DNA from: an uncultured Clostridia bacterium
GTDB taxonomy: Bacteria; Bacillota; Clostridia; Oscillospirales; Acutalibacteraceae
Length of the DNA stretch: 64,000 bases
Assembly: GCA_946183365.1 (NCBI GenBank)
Contig: CAMHAH010000009.1
Coordinates: 1-64,000 of the forward strand
Direction: 5' to 3'
Positions 50,970 through 60,426 of this stretch are shown piece after piece; positions within the stretch are counted from its first letter, which is position 1, and each line of letters begins with the position of its first letter. A program made the position numbers and the translations under genes. The notes beneath the pieces are model-generated. The model was not told the DNA's origin and made no database searches. It was given only the letters and a program-made list of their open reading frames with translations.

Positions 50970-51425
50970 ATGAAGTGTCCCTATTGCGGATTTGAAGAGA
51001 GCAAGGTAATCGACTCGCGTCCCGCCGACGAGGGCGAGCGTATTCGCCGCCGCAGAGAGTGTCTCAAATGCGGCAAGCGTTTCACAACTCACGAGGTCAT
51101 CGAGACCGTCCCGATAGTTGTCGTTAAGCGCGACAAGAGCCGCGAGGTGTTCGATCGCAATAAGCTCACGGCGGGTATCCTGCGCGCGTGTGAGAAGCGC
51201 CCTGTCTCTATCGAGCAGATAGAGAAGATGGTGGATAGTATTGAAACTCAGCTCCAGAGCTCCCTCGACCGAGAGGTCACATCTATGACCATAGGCGAGC
51301 TGACCATGGATCAGCTCAAGAATATCGACGAGGTAGCATATGTACGCTTCGCTTCTGTATACCGCCAGTTCAAGGATATCAACACCTTTATGGAAGAGCT
51401 GAACAAGCTGTTGAAAGAAAAATAA
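50970..51425 (+). CDS. nrdR: Transcriptional repressor NrdR
   Basis: 151 residues. N-terminal zinc ribbon with CPYCG and CLKCG, followed by an ATP-cone ([17 protein letters not shown]). Binds dATP/ATP and represses ribonucleotide reductase genes through NrdR boxes. Boxes are visible upstream of nrdD in this window. GGGGTG precedes ATG by 5 bases. Confidence 0.95.
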   Translation: MKCPYCGFEESKVIDSRPADEGERIRRRRECLKCGKRFTTHEVIETVPIVVVKRDKSREVFDRNKLTAGILRACEKRPVSIEQIEKMVDSIETQLQSSLDREVTSMTIGELTMDQLKNIDEVAYVRFASVYRQFKDINTFMEELNKLLKEK

Positions 51426-51460
51426 TTTCCTCCCACATATAGCTTGCTGTATAACGATAG

Positions 51461-51491
51461 AAATCCCGACGTTCGACGCGTCGGGATTTTT
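51461..51491 (+). terminator. Terminator of nrdR
   Basis: AAATCCCGACG (51461-51471) / CGTCGGGATTT (51479-51489), then TTG. Confidence 0.9.
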
Positions 51492-51504
51492 GTTGTCGGT
51501 GGAT

Positions 51505-51860
51505 TTATCGGTGAACGGTGAATGGAGAATTGAAAATGGAAAATGGAAAATTGTGGGAGTACTTCGTCCTCACCTGATTTGTAGGAACGTAAGGTGGTGA
51601 ATGAGTAGGGGAGGGGCTTGCTCCTCCCGAGAATGACGGGCATTTATTCTTAATTCAACCTGGGATAGAAATGCAATCTCTCTATTAACGGACGACTACC
51701 GTTAGTCCCTACGAATAAATGTATCTCGCTTACGCTCGGTCAATTTATACAATCCCTCAGTCACCGTTCGGTTACAGCTCCCTTTACCAAAGGGAGCCTT
51801 AAACCCTCCGCCCCTATCGGGGCACCTCCCTTGGAAAAGTGAGGCTTTATCGCTTTTCTC
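51505..51860. repeat. Mosaic repeat block
   Basis: Begins with AAAATGG heptamers (51531-51552), then GTAAGGTGGTGAATGAGTAG and GGGAGGGGCTTGCTCCTCCC (about 51588-51629), a GGACGACTACCGTTAGTCC hairpin (51690-51709) and the CCTCCGCCCCTATCGGGGC module (51797-51848). No gene. Confidence 0.75.
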
Positions 51861-51884
51861 GAAAGAGCTGCTATTCCGATTGTG

Positions 51885-52322
51885 CTACATGAATTTTTTG
51901 CTTTCGGCTACCGCCATGCTGTCACATCGCTCGTTCTCGGGGTGACCCGCGTGACCCTTGACCCATATCGGCTCTACCTTATGAATATCGCACAGCTCAA
52001 GGAGTCTCTGCCATAACTCGGGGTTGAGGGCTTTTTCTTTTTTATTGCGCATCCAGTTGTTCGCCTGCCATTTCTTAGCCCAGCCGAGCTTTAAGGCGTT
52101 GCATACATACTGGCTGTCTGAATACAGCTTGACCTCGCACGGCTCTTTTAATAGGCTCAGCGCCTCTATCACCGCCATCAGCTCCATACGGTTGTTGGTG
52201 GTGTGGGGCTCGCCGCCAGAGATCTCTTTTTCTCTGCCGTTATAGCGCAGTACCGCGCCCCAGCCGCCGGGGCCCGGGTTGCCTGAGCAGGCTCCGTCGG
52301 TAAATATCTCTACGGTTTTCAC
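51885..52322 (-). CDS. rnhA: Ribonuclease HI
   Basis: 145 residues. Active-site carboxylates: [16 protein letters not shown] (first Asp), [13 protein letters not shown] (Glu), LYSDSQYV (Asp) and NERCDSMA (Asp), plus the basic handle region [13 protein letters not shown]. It removes RNA from RNA-DNA hybrids. The start GTG at 52322 follows GAGGTGAAC; the longer frame to 52364 adds residues without a ribosome binding site. Confidence 0.93.
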   Translation of the reverse strand: MKTVEIFTDGACSGNPGPGGWGAVLRYNGREKEISGGEPHTTNNRMELMAVIEALSLLKEPCEVKLYSDSQYVCNALKLGWAKKWQANNWMRNKKEKALNPELWQRLLELCDIHKVEPIWVKGHAGHPENERCDSMAVAESKKFM

Positions 52323-52637
52323 GTTGTTCACCTCAAAATAAATGTCTATATCAGAATATATCACATTTTCTCTTGATTTACAATAGCGTGATAGGATTAC
52401 AGCTCCGATATTCTGCCTATAATGTTAGTATAATTTACCAAAAGTTCATACGTCAGCTATTGACCAAAAAACGTTTTTGAGTTATTATATACCATGTATA
52501 AGTGGGAGTATGCTTCTTTTTATCCATAAACGAAAAAACAGCGTACGAAGCTCTCGTATAGTATTTTGATCTGCTCTCGGACGGTATGGGAACAGATATA
52601 CATATTTTGATTGAATTTATAATAAGGAGGTATTTGT
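52323..52637. other. Gap upstream of RNase J
   Basis: About 315 bp, AT-rich, between divergent rnhA and rnj. I see no gene or clear repeat. A good ribosome binding site AAGGAGG (52623-52629) precedes rnj. Confidence 0.4.
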
Positions 52638-54467
52638 TTGAGCGAAAAGAAGAAAAAGCCTCAAATAAAAAAGACAGGCAAGACAAAGAAGCCTGTCGGC
52701 GCGGTCAAAAGCGCCAAGAAATCAGTGCCTAAGCGCACATATAAGCCCACGGTCACAGCGAATACCAAGGGCAGAAAAACCAACAGAAGAGAGAAGAAGG
52801 CCCCGCCCAAGCCGCCTGTAAAGGTAGCGTTCCTCGGCGGTCTGAATGAGATAGGCAAGAACCTCACCGTTTTTGAGTGTGAGAACGATATCGTGATAGT
52901 AGACTGCGGTATGGCGTTCCCCGACGGCGATATGCTTGGCGTTGATATGGTCATCCCCGATTATACCTACCTTGAGCAGAACCGCGACAAGATACGCGGC
53001 GTGGTCATCACCCACGGTCACGAGGATCATATCGGCGGCATACCTTATCTGCTCGCTAAGGTAAACGTACCTATCTACGGCACTCCGCTGACCATAGGGC
53101 TTATCGAGAACAAGCTGCGTGAGCACAGCCTTTCAGCGCCGCCTGAGCTTATCAAGAAGAATGCCGGCGAGCACATAAAGCTCGGCTGTTTTGATATTGA
53201 GCTCATCCATGTCAACCACAGCATACCCGACGCCGTAGCGGTAGCTATGCATACTCCCGCGGGCATCATCATCCATACGGGCGACTTCAAGATCGATTAT
53301 ACGCCCATTGAGGGCGCTATGACCGACCTGAACCGTTTCGCGGCTCTCGGCGACGAGGGTGTCCTCGCGCTGTTCTCAGAGAGCACCAACGCCGAGCGTC
53401 CCGGCTATACTCCCACCGAGCAGAAGGTGACCGACAGCTTTGACCAGCTGTTCTCAAAGGCTCGCCGCAAGCGCATAATAATCGCGACCTTCGCCTCAAA
53501 TATCAGCCGTATCCAGCAGATAATCAACTGCGCTCAGAAGTTTGGCAGGAAGGTAGCCTTTTCCGGCCGCTCCATGATAAACTACATGAAGGTTGCTCAG
53601 GAGCTGGGATATGTAAAGGTGCCCGATAATATAATCATAGATATAGATCAGCTTAAGGAGTACCCGCCCGAGAAGATCGTGCTTGCCACCACCGGATCTC
53701 AGGGCGAGCCTATGTCTGCTCTGTCGCGTATGGCTTACTCGGATCACCGCAAGGTAGAGGTCGGAGCGGGAGATTTCATTATTATCTCAGCTAAGCCTAT
53801 CCCCGGCAACGAGCGTACCGTCGGCAACGTAGTCGACGAGCTCTTGAAGCGCGGCTGTGAGGTCGTGTATGAGAGTATGTATGAGGTGCACGTATCGGGT
53901 CACGCCTGTCAGGAGGAGCTAAAGCTCATCTATTCGCTTGTAAAGCCCAAGTATTTCGTGCCTATCCACGGCGAGCAGAAGATGCTGCAGAAGCACCGCG
54001 CTCTGGCTATGTCGATGGGCATGGACGGCAAGAATATATATATTGGAGATATCGGCAAGGCTGTTGAGATCAGTGAGGACGGTATCAAGGAGCTTGATCC
54101 GGTAACAGCCGGCAAGGTATTTGTAGACGGTCTCGGAGTAGGCGACGTTGGTTCAATAGTCCTCAGAGACAGAAAGCACCTCGGTCAGGACGGACTTATC
54201 ATCATCGTAGCTTCCTTGGATGTATACGACGGTCATGTCATCAGCGGCCCCGATATAGTATCGCGCGGCTTTGTGTATGTGCGCGAGAGCGGCGATCTTA
54301 TGGACGATATCCGCACGCTGGCTCTCGATATACTTGAGGACTGCTCCCACCGCAACATCCATGAGTGGGGCGTCATCAAGAACCGCGTCAAGGACGACGT
54401 GGCTAAGCTCATAGTCAAGTCTACCGGCCGCTCGCCGATGATACTGCCGATACTGATGGAAGTTTGA
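52638..54467 (+). CDS. rnj: Ribonuclease J
   Basis: 609 residues, starting at TTG 52638. A Lys-rich N-terminal extension of about 58 residues precedes the metallo-beta-lactamase core: GGLNEIGKN, THGHEDHIGGIP, HTGDFKID and the beta-CASP signature FASNISRIQQI. C-terminal VHVSGHACQEEL and IHGEQKMLQ complete the active site. It degrades mRNA 5'-to-3' and processes rRNA. The basic tail resembles that of other clostridial RNase J and may bind RNA. Confidence 0.95.
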   Translation: MSEKKKKPQIKKTGKTKKPVGAVKSAKKSVPKRTYKPTVTANTKGRKTNRREKKAPPKPPVKVAFLGGLNEIGKNLTVFECENDIVIVDCGMAFPDGDMLGVDMVIPDYTYLEQNRDKIRGVVITHGHEDHIGGIPYLLAKVNVPIYGTPLTIGLIENKLREHSLSAPPELIKKNAGEHIKLGCFDIELIHVNHSIPDAVAVAMHTPAGIIIHTGDFKIDYTPIEGAMTDLNRFAALGDEGVLALFSESTNAERPGYTPTEQKVTDSFDQLFSKARRKRIIIATFASNISRIQQIINCAQKFGRKVAFSGRSMINYMKVAQELGYVKVPDNIIIDIDQLKEYPPEKIVLATTGSQGEPMSALSRMAYSDHRKVEVGAGDFIIISAKPIPGNERTVGNVVDELLKRGCEVVYESMYEVHVSGHACQEELKLIYSLVKPKYFVPIHGEQKMLQKHRALAMSMGMDGKNIYIGDIGKAVEISEDGIKELDPVTAGKVFVDGLGVGDVGSIVLRDRKHLGQDGLIIIVASLDVYDGHVISGPDIVSRGFVYVRESGDLMDDIRTLALDILEDCSHRNIHEWGVIKNRVKDDVAKLIVKSTGRSPMILPILMEV

Positions 54468-54517
54468 TGTTAGTTTGCAGTTGGCATTTGAATTGCCGAC
54501 CGGCTGAATATCGGGAG

Positions 54518-54540
54518 GAGTTATCCTTCCAATGTAAATG
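54518..54540 (+). promoter_or_regulatory. Shine-Dalgarno followed by a start-stop element before gdpP
   Basis: GGGAGGAG (54513-54520) is followed about 11 bases later by ATG TAA (54532-54537) and directly by ATG (54538). The SD is well placed for the ATG-TAA pair and about 17 bases from the gdpP start. Ribosomes may initiate on the minimal ORF and reinitiate. Confidence 0.45.
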
Positions 54541-56490
54541 AGTAAAACAATGAAGAAACGTATCTGGACGGTAATGCCCGTCGTTCACCTGCTGACTATA
54601 CTTATGGTGCCCATGGCGGTGACAACATTCATCTACAATAGAATATTGGGTATAATCGAGTTCGTCGTGTGCGTTATCGCCTTCATCATCGTGACTGTGC
54701 TCTCTCTGCGTTTTAAGTCATATATCCGAACCGTAGCGGCGTCGGCGATGGCTGAGTGTTACTCGCCCGACAAGAAATCGCTCGAGACGATGAAAACGCC
54801 CGTAGCGGTGTGCGGCGAGCACGGAGAGATCATAGCATATAACAGCAGGTTCAGAAAGAACTTCTTGGATAATCTCGAAGGCGAGAACAACAGTATCGCT
54901 CCGTTTATCTCGGATATAGAGCCCGAAACGGCGCTCAGGAGATCTACGATAGATACAGCTTTCGCAAACAAGCGATATACCGTTTTTGTCCGTGAGATAG
55001 AGAAGGGTATGCTGTTTGAGTTCATTGACGATACTTATCTCAAGAATACCGCCGATAAGTATCACGAGACCAAGAAGAGCGTAGCTCTGGTCGTCTTTGA
55101 CAATATCGAGGACTTCTCCGCCGAGGCTGATCAGGAGGCCGCCGCGGCTCACCTCAAGGCTGAGGATATGCTCTATCGCTGGGCGACAAAGAACAGTATC
55201 CTGCTCCGCAAGCTGGGCGAGAACCGTTATATAGCTGTATTTGAGGAGCGGGTTCTGACCGCTCAGACCGAAGAGAAGTTCAAGCTGCTCGATAATATCC
55301 GCGGCATAATCTATAACGGCAGACCCGCGACCCTGTCTATCGGTATCGGTCACGGCTGTGAGAGCCTTACAGACAGCGCGGCTCAGGCCCGAAAGGCTCT
55401 CGAAATGGCGCTCGGCAGAGGCGGCGACCAGGTAGCCGTGCTTACAAACGGAGATTATACCTTCTACGGCGGCGTAGCCAAGGGCGTAGAAAAGACCTCT
55501 AAGGTCAAGGTCCGCGCTATATCTCAGCAGATAGCCGAGGCTATAATGCAGGCTGACCATGTGCTTATAACGGGTCACAGGTTCTCTGACCTCGACTGTA
55601 TCGGCGCCGCGGCGGGTATGTACGCTCTCGTGACCCGAAAATACCACAAGCCGTGTAATATAGTTACCGATACAGACCGTACCATGGCGCGCAATATGAT
55701 AGACAGACTGAGAAAGGGCAGGCGCGATATGTTCGTGTCTCTCGAGCGCGGCTTTATCCTTTCAGGATCGCGCACTCTGCTTATCATCGTAGATACCCAT
55801 TCGCCCGATTTCATCGAGAGCGACAGGCTGTATAAGAATTGCGGCAACGTTATTATAATCGACCATCACCGCAGGATGGTGAATTATATAGATACCGCGA
55901 GCCTTTTCCTGCACGAGCCTAATTCTTCTTCGGCTTCAGAGCTGGTCACAGAGGTCATCGGCTATCTTGCCGACGATGTGCTCAGCCATACCGAGGCCGA
56001 GGCTCTCTTGGCGGGTATAATGCTCGATACAAAGAATTTTATCATAAATACCGGCGTGCGTACCTTTGAGGCGGCGGCTTTTCTGAGAAAGAAGGGCGCC
56101 GATACCGTTGTGGTGCGCGACGCGTTCGCGAATTCTCTTGAGAATTACCGCGATAAGAGCCGTCTTGTCGCTTCGGCTCAGATAGTTAACCACTGCGCCG
56201 TTACCGTTGCCGCGGGAGAGATACATAATTCCCGCATGGTATGCGCTCAGGCGGCAGACGATCTTTTGTCTATCCAGGACACCTACGCGTCCTTTGTTAT
56301 CTCAGCTATCGACGCTCACACCGTCAATATCTCGGCGAGGTCGTTCGGCAGGATGAACGTGCAGGTGGTCATGGAGAGCTTGGGCGGCGGCGGTCACCAG
56401 ACCATGGCGGCGGCTCAGCTCCCGGATATCAGCCTTGAACAGGCTAAGGATAAGCTGATAGATGTAATAAAGGAATATGAGTTCAATTGA
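54538..56490 (+). CDS. gdpP: Cyclic-di-AMP phosphodiesterase GdpP
   Basis: 650 residues. Two membrane segments (about 13-32, 38-58), a PAS-like region, a degenerate GGDEF domain (YRWATKNSILLRKLGENRY, about 213-231) and a DHH/DHHA1 phosphoesterase: LITGHRFSDLDCIGAA, IIIVDTHSPDF, IIDHHRR and GGGGHQTMAA. The arrangement is that of GdpP, which hydrolyses c-di-AMP. It precedes rplI and dnaB as in other Firmicutes. Confidence 0.95.
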   Translation: MSKTMKKRIWTVMPVVHLLTILMVPMAVTTFIYNRILGIIEFVVCVIAFIIVTVLSLRFKSYIRTVAASAMAECYSPDKKSLETMKTPVAVCGEHGEIIAYNSRFRKNFLDNLEGENNSIAPFISDIEPETALRRSTIDTAFANKRYTVFVREIEKGMLFEFIDDTYLKNTADKYHETKKSVALVVFDNIEDFSAEADQEAAAAHLKAEDMLYRWATKNSILLRKLGENRYIAVFEERVLTAQTEEKFKLLDNIRGIIYNGRPATLSIGIGHGCESLTDSAAQARKALEMALGRGGDQVAVLTNGDYTFYGGVAKGVEKTSKVKVRAISQQIAEAIMQADHVLITGHRFSDLDCIGAAAGMYALVTRKYHKPCNIVTDTDRTMARNMIDRLRKGRRDMFVSLERGFILSGSRTLLIIVDTHSPDFIESDRLYKNCGNVIIIDHHRRMVNYIDTASLFLHEPNSSSASELVTEVIGYLADDVLSHTEAEALLAGIMLDTKNFIINTGVRTFEAAAFLRKKGADTVVVRDAFANSLENYRDKSRLVASAQIVNHCAVTVAAGEIHNSRMVCAQAADDLLSIQDTYASFVISAIDAHTVNISARSFGRMNVQVVMESLGGGGHQTMAAAQLPDISLEQAKDKLIDVIKEYEFN

Positions 56491-56529
56491 TACTGATCCA
56501 TTATAAAAAGCTTTATCAAGGATCAGTAT
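56490..56529 (+). repeat. Hairpin between gdpP and rplI
   Basis: ATACTGATCC (56490-56499) / GGATCAGTAT (56520-56529), a perfect 10-bp stem with a 20-base loop, overlapping the gdpP stop. No T-run, so not a standard terminator. The rplI ribosome binding site follows. Confidence 0.65.
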
Positions 56530-56557
56530 AAACTCTGAATACAGGAGGTACATGAAA

Positions 56558-57004
56558 ATGAAGGTCATACTTTTACAGGATGTAAAGAGCTTAGGTAAGA
56601 AGGGCGAGCTCGTCAATGTATCCGACGGCTACGCGCGCAACTTCTTGTTCCCTAAGAACATGGCTAAGGAAGCCAACGCTCAGGCTATGAACGAGTTCAA
56701 AAACGCCGAGCAGAGCAAGAAGTATAAGATAGATACAGCTATAGCCGCGGCTAAAAAGGCTAAGGATGAGCTCGAGGGCTCTAAGTTCGTCATAAAGGCT
56801 AAGGCAGGCGAGAGCGGCAAGCTCTTCGGCAGCATAACCGCTAAGGAGATTGCGGCTGAGGTAAAGCGTCAGAAGCACGTCGATATCGACAAGCGCAAGG
56901 TCACCCTTAAGGACGATATCAAGAACCTCGGCGAGTATGAGGCTGAGCTCAAGCTCTACTCCGGCATCACCGCCAACGTTACCATATCCGTAGAAAAAGC
57001 ATAA
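56558..57004 (+). CDS. rplI: Ribosomal protein bL9
   Basis: 148 residues beginning [19 protein letters not shown], the universal L9 N-terminus, then [13 protein letters not shown]. The start at 56558 is chosen over 56552 since GGAGGT is 8 bases before it and the family begins with MKV. It binds 23S rRNA in the large subunit. Lies between gdpP and dnaB. Confidence 0.95.
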   Translation: MKVILLQDVKSLGKKGELVNVSDGYARNFLFPKNMAKEANAQAMNEFKNAEQSKKYKIDTAIAAAKKAKDELEGSKFVIKAKAGESGKLFGSITAKEIAAEVKRQKHVDIDKRKVTLKDDIKNLGEYEAELKLYSGITANVTISVEKA

Positions 57005-57021
57005 AAGATTAAGGAATTATC

Positions 57022-58389
57022 ATGCCTGATAATAACACTACTGTTTATAACGGACTGAGGCTGCCGTATTCTCCCGAAGCGGAGCAGGCGGTGCTCGGCG
57101 CTATCCTGATGGATCCCGAGTCCATAGCCCGCGTGGCAGAGATACTGCCGTCCTCAGAATACTTTTATATAGCTAATCACCGCACGATATACAACGCGAT
57201 GATGGGGATGTTCACTACCGGCAAGGCTGTGGACCAGATCACCGTGCTCGAGACCCTGAAGCGTGAACGCGACTTTGACGAGGCTACGGGCAAGACCTAT
57301 CTGGTACAGCTCGCCCAAAGCTGCCCGTCTATCAACAATGTTGAGAACTACGCCCATATCGTGCGCGATAAATACGACGTGCGCTCGCTGATCACCGCTG
57401 CGCGCGATATCATCGAGGACAGCTCAGAGGGTGAGCTTGAGCCGCAGATGCTCATCGACTCAGCCGAGCAGAAGATCTTTGATATCCGCCGCGGAAAGAA
57501 TATACAGGGCTTACAGCGCATAGATGAGGTGCTCTTCCAGACCTTTGACCGTCTGGATATGCTCAGCCGCGAGGATGAAACGGTCAAGCCCGTTTCGACA
57601 GGCATAGGCGACCTCGACAGGGTCATCACGGGTCTCAACCGCTCTGACCTTATCCTGCTCGCCGCCCGTCCCGGTATGGGCAAGACCTCTTTCGCTCTGA
57701 ATATAGCGCGCAACGTCAGCGTCATCACCAAAAAGACGGTCGCTTTCTTCTCTCTCGAGATGACCAAGGAGCAGCTCGCCTCGCGTCTGCTCTCGTCAGA
57801 GGCTCTCGTAGGCGGTACCAAGCTGCGTACGGGCAGGCTCAACCAGGAGGAGTGGAACCGCCTTATCGGCGCGGGCGATATATTGAAGAATGCTTCTCTT
57901 TATCTCGACGATACGCCCGGTATCACCGTGCCTGAGATGAAGGCTAAGCTCAGAAGGCTCAAGAACGTCGACCTTGTTGTTATCGACTACCTGCAGCTGA
58001 TGTCTACCGGCCGCCGCGACGGCAACCGTGTACAGGAGATATCCGAGATCACCCGTAACCTTAAGATTCTCGCTAAAGAGATAAACGTGCCGGTCATTTG
58101 CCTGAGCCAGCTCAGCCGTGCGTCCGAGCAGCGGCAGGATCACCGTCCTCAGCTCTCTGACCTGCGTGACTCGGGTTCTATCGAGCAGGACGCCGATATC
58201 GTGCTCTTTCTGTATCGCGACGGATATTATGAGAGAGAGAAGGGCTCTGAAACCGCTCAGGCGGCTGTAGACCAGAACAGCGGCGAGTGTATCGTCGCCA
58301 AGAACCGTCACGGCGAGACTACCATAGTCAAGCTGCATTGGCAGGGCGAGTTCATGCGCTTCACGGGTCAGGAGAGAAACCGTGAATGA
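57022..58389 (+). CDS. dnaB: Replicative DNA helicase
   Basis: 455 residues, DnaB/DnaC family. N-terminal domain (1-110), then RecA-like ATPase: Walker A ARPGMGKT (215-222), Walker B LVVIDYLQLM, and the DNA-binding loop SRASEQRQDHRPQLSDLRDS. Ring helicase at the replication fork. Starts 17 bp after rplI; tilS starts inside its end. Confidence 0.96.
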   Translation: MPDNNTTVYNGLRLPYSPEAEQAVLGAILMDPESIARVAEILPSSEYFYIANHRTIYNAMMGMFTTGKAVDQITVLETLKRERDFDEATGKTYLVQLAQSCPSINNVENYAHIVRDKYDVRSLITAARDIIEDSSEGELEPQMLIDSAEQKIFDIRRGKNIQGLQRIDEVLFQTFDRLDMLSREDETVKPVSTGIGDLDRVITGLNRSDLILLAARPGMGKTSFALNIARNVSVITKKTVAFFSLEMTKEQLASRLLSSEALVGGTKLRTGRLNQEEWNRLIGAGDILKNASLYLDDTPGITVPEMKAKLRRLKNVDLVVIDYLQLMSTGRRDGNRVQEISEITRNLKILAKEINVPVICLSQLSRASEQRQDHRPQLSDLRDSGSIEQDADIVLFLYRDGYYEREKGSETAQAAVDQNSGECIVAKNRHGETTIVKLHWQGEFMRFTGQERNRE

Positions 58390-59749
58390 TAAGGTAAGGC
58401 GCTTCATCGCCGAAAACAGCCTTATCGGCGAGGGTGACAGGGTGATAGCAGCCTTGTCGGGCGGCGCTGACTCAACCTCTTTGCTGTATGTGCTTAATTC
58501 TTTAAAAGAAGAATTAAAGATAGAAATATACGCCGCTCACTTCAACCACGGTATCCGAGGGGCAGAGGCCGACCGCGACGAGAGGTTCGCCGGGGAATTG
58601 TGCGATAGGCTTGGGATCAGGCTGTTCACCGAGAGAGCCGATATCCCCGCGGTGTCCGCTCAGACGGGCGAGAGCGAGGAGCTGTGCGGCCGCAGACTGC
58701 GTTATGATTTTCTCAACAGGGTCGCAGACAAGCTTGGCTCGGCTCTTATCGCTACGGCTCATAACCTCGACGACAACTCAGAGACGGTGCTGTGGAACCT
58801 TACCAGAGGCTCGGGTATCGGCGGCTTATGCGGTATACCCGCGCGGCGCGGTAATATCATCCGACCTTTGCTGTCTTGCTCGAGGGCTGAGATAGAGGAA
58901 TACTGCAGAGAGAACGGCCTTGAGTTCGTCACCGACTCCACCAACCTCGACGATAAATATACGCGTAACAGGCTCAGGCACAGGGTCATGCCCGTGCTCA
59001 GAGAGCTGAACGAGAACGCCGACGAGAATATCGCTCGTACATCGGCGCTCATGCGTGAGGCTGACGCTTATCTGAATGATATTTCTAAAAAGGAATTAAA
59101 GGCGGCGAAAACTCAATACGGTTATTCGTGCTCAAAGCTCCTTAAAGCTGACAGCGCCGTCCTTAAATACGCGGTCAAAAATGTGCTGACCGAAGCTAAA
59201 GCGCCCGTTGACAGCCGCCATATAGAGCTGACAGTCGAAGCTATGAATAACGGCGGAGCGGTTAAGCTCGGACAAGGCTACACAGCGATATGCGCTCAGG
59301 GGATATTGAGGATAGCTGCTGATAAAGAAGATGACGGGGATATCTGTATTCCCGCAAAGGAATATATCAAAGAACACGGCGCGGTTTTTCATGTTCGTAA
59401 CGGGGTCATAGAGTATCCTGACGGGTACGGTGAGCTCAGCGCCGAGGAATACAAAAAAATTAACAATTTGTTATTAAAACACGGGGTACGGTGTGATATA
59501 ATCACATCTGATACCTTTATGCGCCGCCGCAGAGCGGGCGATACCTTCACCGATAAGCGGCGCGGCGTTACCAAAACAGTCAAGAAGCTGTTGAATGAGC
59601 TTAAGATCCCGCGTGAGTTAAGAGATGATCTGAGGGTTCTCGCAAGGGGTTCTGAGGTGCTGTGGCTCGAGGGCTGCGGCGCGTCGGCTCAGGCCAAGGC
59701 GGATCTGACCCTTGACGGGGATATAATATTATTAACGGGGGATAAGTAA
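58382..59749 (+). CDS. tilS: tRNA(Ile)-lysidine synthase
   Basis: 455 residues. PP-loop motif ALSGGADSTSLL (Ser-26 to Ser-31), FNHGIRGAEADRDE and GHNLDD-type ATAHNLDDNSE. C-terminal TilS domains near 380-450 (MRRRRAGDTF). Converts C34 of tRNA-Ile to lysidine so that AUA is read as isoleucine. GTG start overlaps dnaB by 8 bases with GGAGAG upstream. Ends one base into hpt. Confidence 0.95.
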   Translation: MNDKVRRFIAENSLIGEGDRVIAALSGGADSTSLLYVLNSLKEELKIEIYAAHFNHGIRGAEADRDERFAGELCDRLGIRLFTERADIPAVSAQTGESEELCGRRLRYDFLNRVADKLGSALIATAHNLDDNSETVLWNLTRGSGIGGLCGIPARRGNIIRPLLSCSRAEIEEYCRENGLEFVTDSTNLDDKYTRNRLRHRVMPVLRELNENADENIARTSALMREADAYLNDISKKELKAAKTQYGYSCSKLLKADSAVLKYAVKNVLTEAKAPVDSRHIELTVEAMNNGGAVKLGQGYTAICAQGILRIAADKEDDGDICIPAKEYIKEHGAVFHVRNGVIEYPDGYGELSAEEYKKINNLLLKHGVRCDIITSDTFMRRRRAGDTFTDKRRGVTKTVKKLLNELKIPRELRDDLRVLARGSEVLWLEGCGASAQAKADLTLDGDIILLTGDK

Positions 59750-60288
59750 TGCATAAGGATTTAGAAAAAATACTGATTACCGAAGAAGAGATACGCGATG
59801 CGGCAAAGCGGCTCGCCGCTCAGATAGAGAGCGATTACAAGGACGCCGAGGATATAGTCTTTGTCGGTCTGCTCAAGGGCAGCGTACAGTTCATGGCTGA
59901 CCTGCTCAAGAATATCGGGATGATGTGCAAGATCGACTTTATGTGTGTTTCGAGCTACGGCAAGGGCACCAAAAGCACAGGCCGCGTGAATATCATCAAG
60001 GATTTATCAGAACCTATAGATGACAAGAACGTTATTATCGTAGAGGATATAATCGACAGCGGCAACACGCTGAATTTTATAAAGAAGTACTTTTCGGCTA
60101 AGAACGCTAAGTCGGTGCGCATATGCACCCTGCTCAACAAGCCCTCACGCCGCGAGGTAGAGATCGATGTGGATTATATCGGCTTTGACGTACCCGATGA
60201 ATTTGTGGTAGGCTACGGTCTTGATTATCAGGAGTATTACCGCAACCTTCCCTACATAGGCGTACTCAAGCCTGAGATATATGAATAA
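59749..60288 (+). CDS. hpt: Hypoxanthine phosphoribosyltransferase
   Basis: 179 residues. PRPP-binding loop VIIVEDIIDSGNTLNFI and the FVGLLKGSVQFMADL segment identify the HPRT family. Salvages hypoxanthine and guanine. Overlaps tilS by one base (TAATG), as in the common tilS-hpt-ftsH arrangement. Confidence 0.95.
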   Translation: MHKDLEKILITEEEIRDAAKRLAAQIESDYKDAEDIVFVGLLKGSVQFMADLLKNIGMMCKIDFMCVSSYGKGTKSTGRVNIIKDLSEPIDDKNVIIVEDIIDSGNTLNFIKKYFSAKNAKSVRICTLLNKPSRREVEIDVDYIGFDVPDEFVVGYGLDYQEYYRNLPYIGVLKPEIYE

Positions 60289-60420
60289 TAAAGGCTCCCT
60301 TTTCTAAGTGAGCTGTCACCTGACGCTTGCGTCGCGGTGACCGAGGGTTGAGTTTTAATATACCCTCCACCGCTGAAGCGGTACCCCTCCCTTTAGAAAG
60401 GGAGGCATACAAAGGAGTGA
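60289..60420. repeat. Palindromic repeats between hpt and ftsH
   Basis: AGGCTCCCTTTTCTAAGTGAGC, in the REP style, GACGCTTGCGTC hairpin, GGTGACC, then CCCTCCACCGCTGAAGCGG and CTCCCTTTAGAAAGGGAGG (60388-60409). Non-coding. Confidence 0.75.
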
Positions 60421-60426
60421 AACGTA

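Noticed and set aside
54718..55647. 309-codon minus-strand frame within gdpP.
   Set aside because: Antisense shadow; gdpP is complete and conserved.
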